The position numbers and the translations under genes are program-made. From Chloroflexi bacterium GWB2_49_20 (GTDB lineage Bacteria; Chloroflexota; Anaerolineae; Anaerolineales; Villigracilaceae): a stretch of 64,000 bases of DNA. The stretch is from positions 62,001-126,000 of the forward strand of contig MGMF01000001.1 of assembly GCA_001796335.1 (NCBI GenBank), read 5' to 3'. Numbering within the stretch: the first letter of the stretch is position 1; every line of letters starts with the position of its first letter. The notes beneath the pieces are model-generated. The model did no database searches. It was not told the origin of the DNA and was given only the letters and a program-made list of their open reading frames with translations. Positions 26,579 to 35,674 of the stretch are shown here, in pieces.

Positions 26579-27304
26579 ATGAGTGACGAAGCACAAAAAC
26601 GACGCAAAATATTGATAGTGGATGATGAAGAACGGATGGTTCGCTTTATCCGTCTCAACCTGGAACATGATGGATTTGTGGTGGTTGAAGCCTTCAATGG
26701 TAAACAAGCCCTGCAAAGATTACGCGATTCGGTTCCGGATATCATTTTATTGGACGTAATGATGCCAGATCTGGATGGCTTTGAGGTTTTGCAAATGATC
26801 CGTGAGATCAATAATATCCCGGTCATTATGTTGACAGCCAAGGGTGAAGAAAACGACAGAGTACGTGGTCTCGAATTGGGCGCGGATGATTACATCACCA
26901 AACCCTTCAGCCCGCGTGAACTTGTCAGCCGGGTTAAAGCAGTACTACGCCGCACTGAAGGTGCCACCGGCAGCATGCACGGATTAATCGAAGTGGATGA
27001 ACGTTTAAAATTCGATTTTGACCGGCATGAGGTCTGGTTGGAAGGCAAAATCATTAAACTCCGCCCAACCGAATATCGCCTCTTGTTTCACCTGGTTCAA
27101 AATGCCGGATGGGTTATTTCACACGATCAACTTTTAGCCAAAGTCTGGGGTTATGAATATCGGGACGAGCCGCATTATGTACGCTTATACATCAACTACC
27201 TGCGCCAGAAGTTGGAAAAAGACCCTGCCAATCCCCAATACATCCTTACCGAACGTGGCGTAGGCTACCGTTTTGTGGATTTCAGACGCGAACACGTAGA
27301 ATAA
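26579..27304 (+). CDS. OmpR/PhoB-family response regulator
   Basis: A 241-residue two-component regulator. The receiver domain (residues 9-125) has acidic residues D15-D16, the phospho-acceptor D59 in LLDVMMPD, and Lys in ITKPFSP. The winged-helix effector domain includes [21 protein letters not shown] and [17 protein letters not shown], ending with GVGYRF. It should bind DNA as a dimer when phosphorylated. No histidine kinase lies in this window near it, so its partner is elsewhere or input comes another way. A terminator follows at 27320-27351. Confidence 0.95.
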   Translation: MSDEAQKRRKILIVDDEERMVRFIRLNLEHDGFVVVEAFNGKQALQRLRDSVPDIILLDVMMPDLDGFEVLQMIREINNIPVIMLTAKGEENDRVRGLELGADDYITKPFSPRELVSRVKAVLRRTEGATGSMHGLIEVDERLKFDFDRHEVWLEGKIIKLRPTEYRLLFHLVQNAGWVISHDQLLAKVWGYEYRDEPHYVRLYINYLRQKLEKDPANPQYILTERGVGYRFVDFRREHVE

Positions 27305-27319
27305 AATTAATTCCAAATA

Positions 27320-27351
27320 CCTGGTCCTCAACTTACCTGATCAGGGTTTTT
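27320..27351 (+). terminator. Terminator after response-regulator gene
   Basis: CCTGGTC (27320-27326) pairs with GATCAGG (27339-27345) with one G-U pair, followed by GTTTTTATT. Confidence 0.55.
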
Positions 27352-27384
27352 ATTGAAATATAAAAATGGAGGCCGAGACTGCTA

Positions 27385-28044
27385 ATGACAAAACATAGAA
27401 TTATATTGGTGGATGACCACGAAGTAGTTCGGCTGGGACTTAAAGCCCTACTTGAACGCCATCCTCATTTTGAAGTGGTTGGTGAGGCTTCCTCATCGCG
27501 GGAAGCCATTGAATTGGTCTCCAACATCCAACCCGATGTTGTAGTAATGGACGTCAGGCTGCCGGGTACCTCTGGAATCGAAGCCTGCGAGGAGATCACC
27601 AGGAGGTTTCCAACCACAAAGGTCATCATGTTGACATCCTACGCTGAAGATGAAATGTTATTTTCGGCGATACGTGCCGGTGCGTCGGGCTACATTCTGA
27701 AGCAGATTGGTGGCGAAGACTTGATTCATGCACTCGAAGCGGTCAGCCGTGGCGAAGCCTTGCTGGATCCGGCTGTCACTCAAAGAGTCTTCCAGGAAGT
27801 TCGGCGCGCAGTCAAAGAAGAGGAAGCTTCAGCTTTCGCCCATCTGAGCCAACAGGAAAAACATGTCTTGTTGCTGGTCTCTGAAGGAAAAACCAATCGC
27901 GAGATTGCCAAGGCCCTTTTTCTGGGCGAAGGTACAGTTCGCAACTATGTCAGCAGTATTCTCTCAAAACTAGGGGTCAGCAATCGTGCTGAGGCTGCTG
28001 CATATGCAGTTGAACACAGTCTGCGCGAATATATCTCTGTATAA
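27385..28044 (+). CDS. NarL/LuxR-family response regulator
   Basis: A 219-residue regulator. The receiver domain (residues 4-120) has D10-D11, phospho-acceptor D56 in VMDVRLPG, and Lys in YILKQIGG. The C-terminal HTH of LuxR type includes [22 protein letters not shown] and [19 protein letters not shown], similar to DevR/LiaR regulators. It is the second regulator in a row without an adjacent histidine kinase. A GGAGG-like site (ATGGAGGCC) lies upstream of the ATG. purB follows after 8 bases. Confidence 0.94.
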   Translation: MTKHRIILVDDHEVVRLGLKALLERHPHFEVVGEASSSREAIELVSNIQPDVVVMDVRLPGTSGIEACEEITRRFPTTKVIMLTSYAEDEMLFSAIRAGASGYILKQIGGEDLIHALEAVSRGEALLDPAVTQRVFQEVRRAVKEEEASAFAHLSQQEKHVLLLVSEGKTNREIAKALFLGEGTVRNYVSSILSKLGVSNRAEAAAYAVEHSLREYISV

Positions 28045-28052
28045 CTTTTCAC

Positions 28053-29447
28053 ATGCCTGATTTTGAAGTATATCAATCACCCTTCTCCTGGCGTTATGGG
28101 TCAAAACCCATGCGTCAACTGTGGAGCGAAAATAATAAACGCATAACCTGGAGAAAGGTGTGGGTGATTTTGGCTGAAGTCCAGTCCGAGTTTGGGTTGG
28201 TCACACCCGAACAGGTGGCTGATCTCAAAGGGCATATGAATGATATCGATATGGTTCGCTCCACAGAGATCGAAGCCGAGATCCAGCATGACTTGATGGC
28301 TGAATTAAAAACCTTCGCAGAACAATGCCCCTTGGGTGGTCGCATCCTGCATCTGGGTGCCACATCTATGGATATTGAAGACAACGCCGATGTAATACGG
28401 CTGCGTGAAAGCTTGACTTTGATCCAGCAAGAGCTTGGTCAATTGCTGCTTGTCTTTTGTGATCTCATTGAAAAGTGGGCAGATACGCCGTTAATGGCGT
28501 TCACTCATCTCCAGCCGGCTGAACCATCCACGTTGGGATATCGTTTTGCCATGTATGCCCAGGATCTGCTGGCAGATTACCAGGCTTTGCAAACTATGCG
28601 GGATGAGTTGCGTGGTAAGGGGTTTAAAGGTGCCGTCGGCACACGTGCCAGCTATTCCGAATTGATCGGTACCGGGCGGCTGGATGAATTTGAAACCCGG
28701 CTATCTGAAAAACTTGGCATTAAATTCTTCCCCATCACCTCACAGACCTATCCACGCCGGCAGGATTATTTGGTTGTCAGCCTCCTGGCAGGGTTGGGTG
28801 CCTGCCTGTATAAAATGGCATTTGATTTTCGTTTTCTGCAAACCCCCTCTGTTGGCGAACTGTCCGAACCTTTCTCTGACAAGCAGGTTGGCTCCTCTGC
28901 CATGCCATTCAAACGAAACCCTATCCGCTCCGAAAAGATCAATTCACTGGGTCGTTATCTGGCCCAATTGCCTCGTCTGGCCTGGGATAACGCTGCTCAT
29001 TCCCTGCTGGAACGGACGCTGGATGACTCAGCCAACCGCAGGGTCATGCTTCCAGAAGCTTGCCTTGCGCTGGAAGAGATGCTGCGCAGTGCATATGCAA
29101 TCCTTAAGAAGTTGAACATCAACGAACATGCCATTGAAAGAAACCTGTCCATTTATGCTCCCTTTGCCGGGACAGAGAAGATAATGATGGCTGCCGTAAA
29201 AGCTGGAGCAGATCGCCAGGCCATGCATGAAAATCTCCGCAGCCATGCCATGCTTGCCTGGCAGGAAATACAGGCTGGCAACCCCAATCCCCTGTTGGAA
29301 TCAATTTGTCTGGATAAAGAGATCAGGCATTATTTAAACGAAACTGAGATACGCACCTTGTTGGATACGCGCGAACATATCGGAGATTCCCCCACCCGCG
29401 CTCGCTCCATGGCAATTTCGATACTGGAAATATTGAATAAGAAATGA
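28053..29447 (+). CDS. purB: Adenylosuccinate lyase
   Basis: A 464-residue enzyme of the fumarase/aspartase superfamily. It removes fumarate from SAICAR and adenylosuccinate in purine synthesis. The signature SSAMPFKRNPIRSEKI holds the flexible catalytic Ser loop, and HLGATSMDIEDNADV and THLQPAEPSTLGYR are the other two conserved regions. Size is normal. The ribosome binding site before ATG 28053 is weak, and the gene follows the LuxR regulator by 8 bases, suggesting read-through expression. A structured region and terminator lie downstream. Confidence 0.95.
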   Translation: MPDFEVYQSPFSWRYGSKPMRQLWSENNKRITWRKVWVILAEVQSEFGLVTPEQVADLKGHMNDIDMVRSTEIEAEIQHDLMAELKTFAEQCPLGGRILHLGATSMDIEDNADVIRLRESLTLIQQELGQLLLVFCDLIEKWADTPLMAFTHLQPAEPSTLGYRFAMYAQDLLADYQALQTMRDELRGKGFKGAVGTRASYSELIGTGRLDEFETRLSEKLGIKFFPITSQTYPRRQDYLVVSLLAGLGACLYKMAFDFRFLQTPSVGELSEPFSDKQVGSSAMPFKRNPIRSEKINSLGRYLAQLPRLAWDNAAHSLLERTLDDSANRRVMLPEACLALEEMLRSAYAILKKLNINEHAIERNLSIYAPFAGTEKIMMAAVKAGADRQAMHENLRSHAMLAWQEIQAGNPNPLLESICLDKEIRHYLNETEIRTLLDTREHIGDSPTRARSMAISILEILNKK

Positions 29448-29485
29448 CCTTACTGAGATCATCTCTCTTATTAATTGATTCATAG

Positions 29486-29596
29486 GCAGGTTGGTAGAGC
29501 GGGTCTGATGCTGGCATAGCCATCCTGCAACAGAACGAAACCCAACATTCTTGTGTTTCGTAGGGCTTCGGGAACCTTCGGTCAACCAACCTGCTA
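29486..29596. other. Structured element, multibranched inverted repeats
   Basis: GCAGGTTGGT (from 29486) is the exact reverse complement of ACCAACCTGC (ending 29596). Inside this closing stem lie at least two hairpins: TGGC/GCCA around ATA, and a 10-bp arm with ACGAAAC and GTTTCGT. The layout fits a structured RNA in the purB 3' region, or a small mobile palindromic element. I could not match it to a known RNA class. It lies 50 bases before a clear terminator. Confidence 0.5.
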
Positions 29597-29647
29597 AAAA
29601 TCCGATGGAACGCAGACCTGGCAAGAGAACAACTAAATAATAATAAC

Positions 29648-29678
29648 AAAAAGAGTTCATTTCTGTGAACTCTTTTTT
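29648..29678. terminator. Bidirectional terminator between purB and flavoprotein gene
   Basis: AAAAAGAGTTCA (29648-29659) pairs with TGAACTCTTTTT after a 6-base loop, with T runs on both strands. It serves purB (plus) and the convergent gene ending at 29766. Confidence 0.88.
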
Positions 29679-29765
29679 GATGTCAGTCATAAAACCGCAG
29701 ATATATTTTGAAAGCAAGCCTGGATAACTATTAATAGCTGGTTTTCTGAAAATGCGAATAAATAA

Positions 29766-31100
29766 TTACAAACCCATTGTCCGCAGCATATCCTCATTTG
29801 TTGCAAATTTAAAATCTTCCACGCCGCGAGCCTTGATTTCCTCCTGTTCTGCAGTATGCAAACGGGCCAGGTCATCCTTTGTGACTACTTGCTGCAGATG
29901 GGTATGAACCCAGTCTGTAATGGTTAACCAGGTTTTTTCCTGGTTTTGAAGAGGAGACTGTGTGTCCAAGTATTGCAGTACAGCCCTGGCAGCATTTTCT
30001 CCGTCCTTGCGGGCTACACCTACCAATCCGGTACTGGCCTGGCGAGCCCAACCTGACAGGAAAACTGCTTTTATGGGGGCATCTGCATCATTATCATAAG
30101 CCTCATACGATACCCCATCAATCGGGAAAGCTGGGTGCTCATTGATGGAATAAGCATCTCCATAAGTGGGTAAGCTGAATTCTTTATCGACTGTATCCCC
30201 AATTGCAAAGATAACCGTATCGGTTTCCATATTTCGGGTGGTTCCCAAACCTCTTGGTTTGACAATTCCATCGACTGCAACCAGGGTATTATCTTCCACT
30301 CTGAGAGCACTCACTCCCCGCGTCCAATCTCCTAGGATGCGCACAGGTGAAGCCAGGAATTCAAAGCGCAATGCTGTAGATGAAACCGGTTCAAGCGCCT
30401 TTGGCAACCCATCCAAAAAAAGCTGCCGGGCAGCCTCGACGTCCTGACCGGAAGCTTTCATAATTGGTGCCACCCGGGCAAGCTCAGCCTCCAGGGCGGG
30501 CATATCGATATTGGCAGCCACATTTTCCAGTTCCTTGCGGGTAAACTTGACTTCCCCGGGACCACGTCGCATTGCCACGGTGACTTCTTCAACTTTCTTC
30601 TCGCGGATCAGAAAATGTGCAATATCCATCATAACATTTCCAGCACCCACCAGGACTACTTTTGGTCCGATCAAATAACGGCGCACACTATAAGGCGGGA
30701 GAAGATTATAGTAAAAAACCAGGTCCTTGGCATGATAAACACCTGGCAATTGCTCACCGGGAATGCGTAACCATTTGGTTCCCTGGGCACCTGTGGCGAT
30801 CACTATGGATTGAAAACCCATTTCAGTCAGATCAGATAATAACAACGTTCCTCCGCTGCTTACTTTCACGTTGCCAAAATAATCCACCATGGGAGACTCA
30901 AGGATCTGGGCAAACTGCTTTCGCAAACCTTCCTTCATCTTGATTTTATCCGGATAGATGCCATATTCAGCCAACCCCCCCGGTTTTATATCCCGGTTAA
31001 ATAATGCCACGCGCACACCATTATTGCTTAAAAAACGAGCTGCAAACAATCCAGCCGGACCTGCGCCTATAACAGCCGCTAGGTATTTGTATTCATCCAT
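29766..31100 (-). CDS. FAD-dependent ferredoxin-NADP reductase-like protein
   Basis: A 444-residue flavoprotein of the adrenodoxin reductase/FprA and glutamate-synthase-small-subunit-like type. The FAD motif is VIGAGPAGLFAARFL near the N-terminus, and the NADPH motif is VLVGAGNVMMDIAHFL. IVIATGAQGTKWLRIPG and IFAIGDTVD are the conserved GD/ATG segments. A typical role is electron transfer between NADPH and ferredoxin. ATG at 31100 was chosen because AAGGAG lies 6 bases upstream and the frame's earlier start adds only a polar tail. It stands alone on the minus strand. Confidence 0.9.
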   Translation of the reverse strand: MDEYKYLAAVIGAGPAGLFAARFLSNNGVRVALFNRDIKPGGLAEYGIYPDKIKMKEGLRKQFAQILESPMVDYFGNVKVSSGGTLLLSDLTEMGFQSIVIATGAQGTKWLRIPGEQLPGVYHAKDLVFYYNLLPPYSVRRYLIGPKVVLVGAGNVMMDIAHFLIREKKVEEVTVAMRRGPGEVKFTRKELENVAANIDMPALEAELARVAPIMKASGQDVEAARQLFLDGLPKALEPVSSTALRFEFLASPVRILGDWTRGVSALRVEDNTLVAVDGIVKPRGLGTTRNMETDTVIFAIGDTVDKEFSLPTYGDAYSINEHPAFPIDGVSYEAYDNDADAPIKAVFLSGWARQASTGLVGVARKDGENAARAVLQYLDTQSPLQNQEKTWLTITDWVHTHLQQVVTKDDLARLHTAEQEEIKARGVEDFKFATNEDMLRTMGL

Positions 31101-31551
31101 ACCCTGCTCCTTGACTCTTTTATCCCCGGAATCGTTTCTTCTCAATAATTCGGGAAAAGGTGACTTTCTTTTTTGAGAAATTGCCCGGAACCTATCTATT
31201 ATAAATGATAATCGTAACTTCTTAATAATCTGGGGGATAGGGTGTTGTCGGCCGGTGGAATCGGATAAAACACCTCTTTCCTCCCTTTTTATTGAGATGT
31301 TACTAACAACCTACATTCTAATAGAATAATGGAGTATTATTATCTTATATATATAAACTATTTATTAATTATATACCTGGATTCACCAAATCCTGTGTAA
31401 TAAATATTTTGAAACGGGAGCACGCAGTATTCGCAGCCAAAAACATCACTCTATGCTATAGTTAAGCCATAACATTCAGGAGGAGGATGGTTTTGTAGGA
31501 TAATTTGGTGGTTCAATTAACACACCATTCTCAGCATCAAATGGAGGCTTT
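31101..31551. other. AT-rich divergent intergenic region (451 bases)
   Basis: It separates the flavoprotein gene and the M16 peptidase genes. Near 31237-31295 there is a GGTGTT/AACACC inverted pair followed by a pyrimidine-rich tract. The stretch 31320-31380 is very AT-rich. TGC-TATAGT at 31454-31462 is an extended -10 box on the plus strand. Downstream, AGGAGGAGG (31478-31486) is followed by a three-codon ORF, ATG GTT TTG TAG (31488-31499). Confidence 0.5.
31457..31462 (+). promoter_or_regulatory. Extended -10 box of M16 peptidase operon
   Basis: TGC followed by TATAGT. The first peptidase ATG lies 90 bases downstream, preceded by TGGAGG. Confidence 0.4.
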
Positions 31552-32841
31552 ATGGCAGGTGCCATCATCAAAACCAAACTTAATAATGGGTTGTCAGTCC
31601 TTCTCAAAGAGATCCATACCGCCCCACTGATCAGTTCCTGGATCTGGTACAGAGTGGGTTCCAAAGATGAACCCACCGGCCTGACCGGCATTTCCCACTG
31701 GGTGGAACATATGCAGTTCAAGGGAACACCTACCTACCCATCTGTCATCCTGGATAAATCCATCTCCCGGGAAGGAGGCATGTGGAATGCCTTCACCTAC
31801 CTGGATTGGACCACTTTCCTCGAGACTCTACCTGCTGACAAGATTGACCTGGCACTTTCCCTTGAAGCCGATCGCATGGTAAATAGTCTTTACGAACCGG
31901 GGGAAGTAGCTTCTGAAAGAACTGTCATCATCTCCGAACGTGAAGGGAGTGAGAATGAACCTCTCTTTAAGCTCAACGAAGCCATTCAATCAACTGCCTT
32001 TACTGTTCATCCATATCACCACGAGGTTATCGGTGACATGGCAGATCTTCATTCAATAACTCGTGATAACCTGTACGAGCACTACCACAGTTATTACACC
32101 CCCAACAATGCTGTTCTGGCTCTGGCTGGAGATTTCAACAGCAAAGCCATGCTGGAACGCATACGCACGCTTTACGAATCAATCCCGGCCGGGGAGGCTC
32201 CAGCCCGACTGAACCGGCCTGAACCTCCAGTACGTGGTGAACATCGCTTGAGCATTGAAGGCCCTGGAGAAACGACCTACCTTCAAATCGCATACCGGTT
32301 CCCGGCTGCCGCCGATCCAGACCTGTTTCCTTTCATGGTACTGGATAGCCTGTTGAGTGGCCCCAGCAACCCCAGCGCCTTCAGCGGAGGCGGTATTTCC
32401 AACAAAACTTCCCGTCTGTACCGCGCACTGGTAGATAAAGATCTGGCAGTAGGGGTCTCTGGAAGTGGTCAGGTGACAATTGATCCATTCCTTTATGCGA
32501 CCACCATTACTGTCCACCCGAAAAGCAATCCCGACGATTCTCTGCTCGCATTCGATGCTGAAATAAAACGCCTCCAGGATGAATTCATTCCAGAGTCTGA
32601 TATCCTGCGCGCCATAAAACAAGCCCGTGCCATATTTGCGTATGGCACAGAGAATATCACATACCAGGCAGCCTGGCTGGGCTTTTCTGAGATGTTTGCA
32701 GATTATAAGTGGTTTGAGAGTTATCTTGAAAAATTGGCGGAAGTAACACCAGGCGATATCCAACGAGTGGCCCAAACCTGGCTGCTTCCACAAAAAAGAT
32801 TGGTAGGTACCTACTTGCCAGATGGAAAGGTTTCAGAGTGA
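31552..32841 (+). CDS. M16 zinc peptidase, catalytic subunit
   Basis: A 429-residue pitrilysin-family peptidase. The inverted zinc motif HxxEH is H49-W-V-E52-H53, and the distal zinc ligand is a Glu in ERTVIISERE (about residue 129). Two M16 half-domains are present. The C-terminal half has the family's FPFMVLDSLLSG region. M16 enzymes often work as heterodimers with an inactive partner, as in mitochondrial processing peptidase; the next gene supplies one. No signal peptide is seen. The GTG of the next gene overlaps this stop by 4 bases. Confidence 0.93.
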   Translation: MAGAIIKTKLNNGLSVLLKEIHTAPLISSWIWYRVGSKDEPTGLTGISHWVEHMQFKGTPTYPSVILDKSISREGGMWNAFTYLDWTTFLETLPADKIDLALSLEADRMVNSLYEPGEVASERTVIISEREGSENEPLFKLNEAIQSTAFTVHPYHHEVIGDMADLHSITRDNLYEHYHSYYTPNNAVLALAGDFNSKAMLERIRTLYESIPAGEAPARLNRPEPPVRGEHRLSIEGPGETTYLQIAYRFPAAADPDLFPFMVLDSLLSGPSNPSAFSGGGISNKTSRLYRALVDKDLAVGVSGSGQVTIDPFLYATTITVHPKSNPDDSLLAFDAEIKRLQDEFIPESDILRAIKQARAIFAYGTENITYQAAWLGFSEMFADYKWFESYLEKLAEVTPGDIQRVAQTWLLPQKRLVGTYLPDGKVSE

Positions 32842-34118
32842 TCATGAAAACAAAACACCAACATTCCCTGCCAGGACCCGCTGATATTCACCGCTTCCAG
32901 ACATTAAACGGGATCACGATCCTGAGCCGCTCCAACTTCAACAGCCCATCTGTCGTCATTTCAGGTTACCTGCCCGCCGGTAGTTTGTTCGATTCGGATG
33001 GGCAGCTTGGTTTGGCGGATTTTACAGCCATGACACTCACGCGTGGCAGCCTGACGCGTGATTTTCAGGGCATCCATAATGCCCTGGAATCCTGTGGCGC
33101 CAATCTTGGCATGAGTGCCGGCACTCACACGGCCAGTTTTAGTGGACGCTGCCTGGCAGAAGATTTACCCCTGTTGCTCGATTTATTATCCGAGAGTCTG
33201 CGACAGCCATCATTCGATTCCGCACAGGTGGAAAAATTGCGCGCCCAGTTATTGACAGGCCTATCCATACGCGCCCAGGATACCGGTGAGATGGCTTCGC
33301 TTTCTTTCGACCAGATCCTCTTCGCAGGCCACCCGTACAGCCGCCCGGAAGATGGTTATCCGGCTACCATCAAGTCCATCACTCGGCAGGATTTAAAGGA
33401 TTTTCACCAACTCCATTACGGGCCAACCGGCTTGGTGATCTCAATCGTTGGTGCGATCAAGCCGGAGGATGCGGTCGCACAGGTACAACGCGTCCTGGCT
33501 GATTGGGAGAATCCTTTCCAACCCGAATTACCTTTATTACCAGTTTTTACTCCCCTCAAAAAAAGAAAAACTCAACGCGTGCACATCCCCGGCAAGTCTC
33601 AGAGCGACCTTGTCATGGGCTCAAGCGGTCCTAAACGTCTCGACCCCGAATTCTTGCCAGCTTCATTGGGAAATTCGGTGCTTGGACAATTTGGCATGAT
33701 GGGACGAATTGGCGATGTGGTGCGTGAAAAATCCGGGTTGGCTTACTACGCGTACAGCTCATTGAATGCAGGCATTGGTCCGGGATCATGGGAAGTAAGC
33801 GCTGGGGTTAATCCCACCAATGTACGCAAAGCCATCGATTTGATCAAGGGAGAGATTACCAGTTTTGTAACCAATGGAGTATCCCCCGATGAGCTCGCAG
33901 ACAGCCAGGCAAATTTTATCGGGCGTCTGCCTCTCTCACTCGAATCCAACGCAGGTGTTGCCGGAGCTCTCTTGAATATTGAGCGCTACGACCTCGGGCT
34001 GGACTATTACCTGCATTATCCAGACCTGGTTCGTGGGGTCACCCCCTTGGATGTCCTGGCCGCGGCGAGAAAATACCTGGATCCAGAAAAGCTGGCAATC
34101 GCCATCGCTGGACCGTAA
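32838..34118 (+). CDS. M16 peptidase-like protein, non-catalytic partner
   Basis: A 426-residue M16-fold protein. At the place of HxxEH it reads GLADFTAMTL, so zinc binding and catalysis are lost. GNSVLGQFGMMGRIGDVVREKSGLAY is the conserved R/Y-type region that binds substrate in active/inactive pairs. The GTG start at 32838 overlaps the catalytic subunit's stop and has GG 7 bases upstream; ATG 32844 is a second choice. The two proteins should form a heterodimer that degrades or processes peptides. acpS follows. Confidence 0.92.
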   Translation: MIMKTKHQHSLPGPADIHRFQTLNGITILSRSNFNSPSVVISGYLPAGSLFDSDGQLGLADFTAMTLTRGSLTRDFQGIHNALESCGANLGMSAGTHTASFSGRCLAEDLPLLLDLLSESLRQPSFDSAQVEKLRAQLLTGLSIRAQDTGEMASLSFDQILFAGHPYSRPEDGYPATIKSITRQDLKDFHQLHYGPTGLVISIVGAIKPEDAVAQVQRVLADWENPFQPELPLLPVFTPLKKRKTQRVHIPGKSQSDLVMGSSGPKRLDPEFLPASLGNSVLGQFGMMGRIGDVVREKSGLAYYAYSSLNAGIGPGSWEVSAGVNPTNVRKAIDLIKGEITSFVTNGVSPDELADSQANFIGRLPLSLESNAGVAGALLNIERYDLGLDYYLHYPDLVRGVTPLDVLAAARKYLDPEKLAIAIAGP

Positions 34119-34133
34119 TTATTGGATTGGAAT

Positions 34134-34511
34134 ATGCCTGCAATTCTCCGCTCGGGAATCGATCTTATCGAAATTGATCGCCTGGAAAATAGTATTAAAC
34201 GGCACGGTGAGCGCTTTCTAAAGCGGATCTTTACCGCGCAGGAACTGGTGGATTGTGGGGGAAACGTGGAATCTTTATCGGTGCGTTTTGCAGCCAAGGA
34301 AGCCGCATCCAAAGCACTGGGCTGCGGAATCGGTCAGGTATCCTGGCTCGAAATTGAAGTTAAACGAAACGCTGACCATCAACCTGAACTGGTCTTACAC
34401 GGCGCAGCACGAGCGCTGGCAAAAAAACTCAAGCTGACCCTCTGGTCGGTCAGCTTGAGTCATACTCACCAAAATGCGATCGCCATGGTGATTGCCTGTG
34501 GGGAGAATTAA
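34134..34511 (+). CDS. acpS: Holo-[acyl-carrier-protein] synthase
   Basis: A 125-residue phosphopantetheinyl transferase that moves 4'-phosphopantetheine from CoA to apo-ACP. Signatures are SGIDLIEIDRLE (metal-binding Asp) and RFAAKEAASKALG (catalytic Glu-Lys). LWSVSLSHTHQNAIAMVI closes the fold. ATG 34134 was preferred to the in-frame TTG at 34122. It follows the M16 pair by 15 bases and its stop overlaps by 4 bases the stop of the convergent 77-residue protein gene. Confidence 0.94.
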   Translation: MPAILRSGIDLIEIDRLENSIKRHGERFLKRIFTAQELVDCGGNVESLSVRFAAKEAASKALGCGIGQVSWLEIEVKRNADHQPELVLHGAARALAKKLKLTLWSVSLSHTHQNAIAMVIACGEN

Positions 34512-34741
34512 TTATCTTTTTCGTCCAATCCGATCCACAGATGACCGGGTAAAACCATGCTTTGCGGGCGGACAGCGATATTACCGCTCATGGATATATC
34601 TTCCGTCATGGACTTGGGGTTAACCAGGCACAGATTCGGTGTCCGCCCGTATTTGTTGCAATAAAAATCAGCCGCGCGCTCTATTTTGGCTGTCAGGGCA
34701 GTTTTTGGGTCATTATCAAACCACATCATTCCAATATTCAT
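34508..34741 (-). CDS. Conserved 77-residue hypothetical protein
   Basis: A small soluble protein, MNIGMMWFDNDPK at the N-terminus, followed by AADFYCNKYGRTPNLCLVNP and a Val/Pro-rich end (AVRPQSMVLPGHLWIGL). I have seen the YGRTPNLCLVNP-type pattern in Chloroflexota small proteins, but no function is assigned. It has an AGGAGG ribosome binding site. It lies 93 bases downstream of the ATPase gene on the same strand and is probably co-transcribed, under the LexA-like operator near 35680. Confidence 0.65.
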   Translation of the reverse strand: MNIGMMWFDNDPKTALTAKIERAADFYCNKYGRTPNLCLVNPKSMTEDISMSGNIAVRPQSMVLPGHLWIGLDEKDN

Positions 34742-34834
34742 ATCGACCTCCTGATCGAATGGAGCATGGATCAGGCATTGAATTGGTCATCCTTCATCCC
34801 AATTCGGTACCCGATCGGTTAATGTTGTTTCTCG

Positions 34835-35650
34835 TCAGCAAGTTTTTAAAGCTGGTAACCAGAAACGCAGCCAACCACCCTGCTGCTTTATATCAAATTC
34901 CAGACCCGGAACAAGGCTTTCAAAGTCTGAAAAGCTATCTGCTGTTAATGCCCGAGCCACGGACGGTTGGTGAATATACCCGAAAATATGGGTATTGAAC
35001 AGGTCAAGCCAGACACGCATGCGGATGGCGCACATACCATTCAAACTTGCCACTATCCAGACCTGATTCTTGCTTCCATTCAGCAACAACCACTTGATAT
35101 TTTCCTGAACTTCATAACTGGTATGTATCAGTGAGGATAGATCATCCAGGAATAGGATCATTACCTGCCGGCCGTGTAACGGTTGTCTGGCCCAGTCGAC
35201 CACTCGCTGGATGAATTGTCCTGCTGAAGGGTGATTTGCAGGCCAAACGCCCACACTTCCGGGCGAGACATCCACCGCCTGCCATTCATCCGGATTGTTG
35301 GATACAACTCCAAATTGAATATCCGATGGATCCTGGATCAAATCGGTTGCACACGCCAGGGTTCGCATCAGGCAGGTTTTACCACTGCCGGCATCTCCCA
35401 TCACCAGCAAAGGGGTTGGAGCAGGTTCGTACAGGTTTAGCAGTACGGGTAAACCATCGTTCGCCATGCCAAGCATGAGTGTATCCTCTGGCAGGGAAGG
35501 GTTTTGGGCAATTAATTCTTGCACCGTTATCGAAGGCGGCATCGTTATCAAACTTGATTCGTGAAAAGCTTTTTTCTTTTGTTCTTCGATCTCGGGCCTC
35601 AATTCTTGGAATGCTTGTAAAGCCGTTGAAAAGGTATTTGAAATTGTCAT
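34835..35650 (-). CDS. P-loop ATPase (FtsK/AAA-like), unknown role
   Basis: A 271-residue ATPase. Walker A is GDAGSGKT, at about residue 86, with PLLVMGDAGSGKTCLMRTLA around it; Walker B is MILFLDDL at about residue 164. The arrangement of GxxGSGKS, the strand QFGVVSNNPDEW, and VWIVASLNG resembles the FtsK/HerA branch more than classic AAA+. The N-terminal 70 residues are a helical lead with EEQKKKAF. No DNA-binding or membrane segment is evident. It heads a two-gene unit with the 77-residue protein, and the promoter overlaps a palindrome resembling a LexA box. Confidence 0.75.
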   Translation of the reverse strand: MTISNTFSTALQAFQELRPEIEEQKKKAFHESSLITMPPSITVQELIAQNPSLPEDTLMLGMANDGLPVLLNLYEPAPTPLLVMGDAGSGKTCLMRTLACATDLIQDPSDIQFGVVSNNPDEWQAVDVSPGSVGVWPANHPSAGQFIQRVVDWARQPLHGRQVMILFLDDLSSLIHTSYEVQENIKWLLLNGSKNQVWIVASLNGMCAIRMRVWLDLFNTHIFGYIHQPSVARALTADSFSDFESLVPGLEFDIKQQGGWLRFWLPALKTC

Positions 35651-35674
35651 GGGTCACCTGCCTGTATCTGGTTA

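Noticed and set aside
29478-29520. tRNA-like sequence GTTGGTAGAGC after purB
   Set aside because: It resembles a D arm, but no matching D stem, anticodon arm, T arm or acceptor stem can be drawn.
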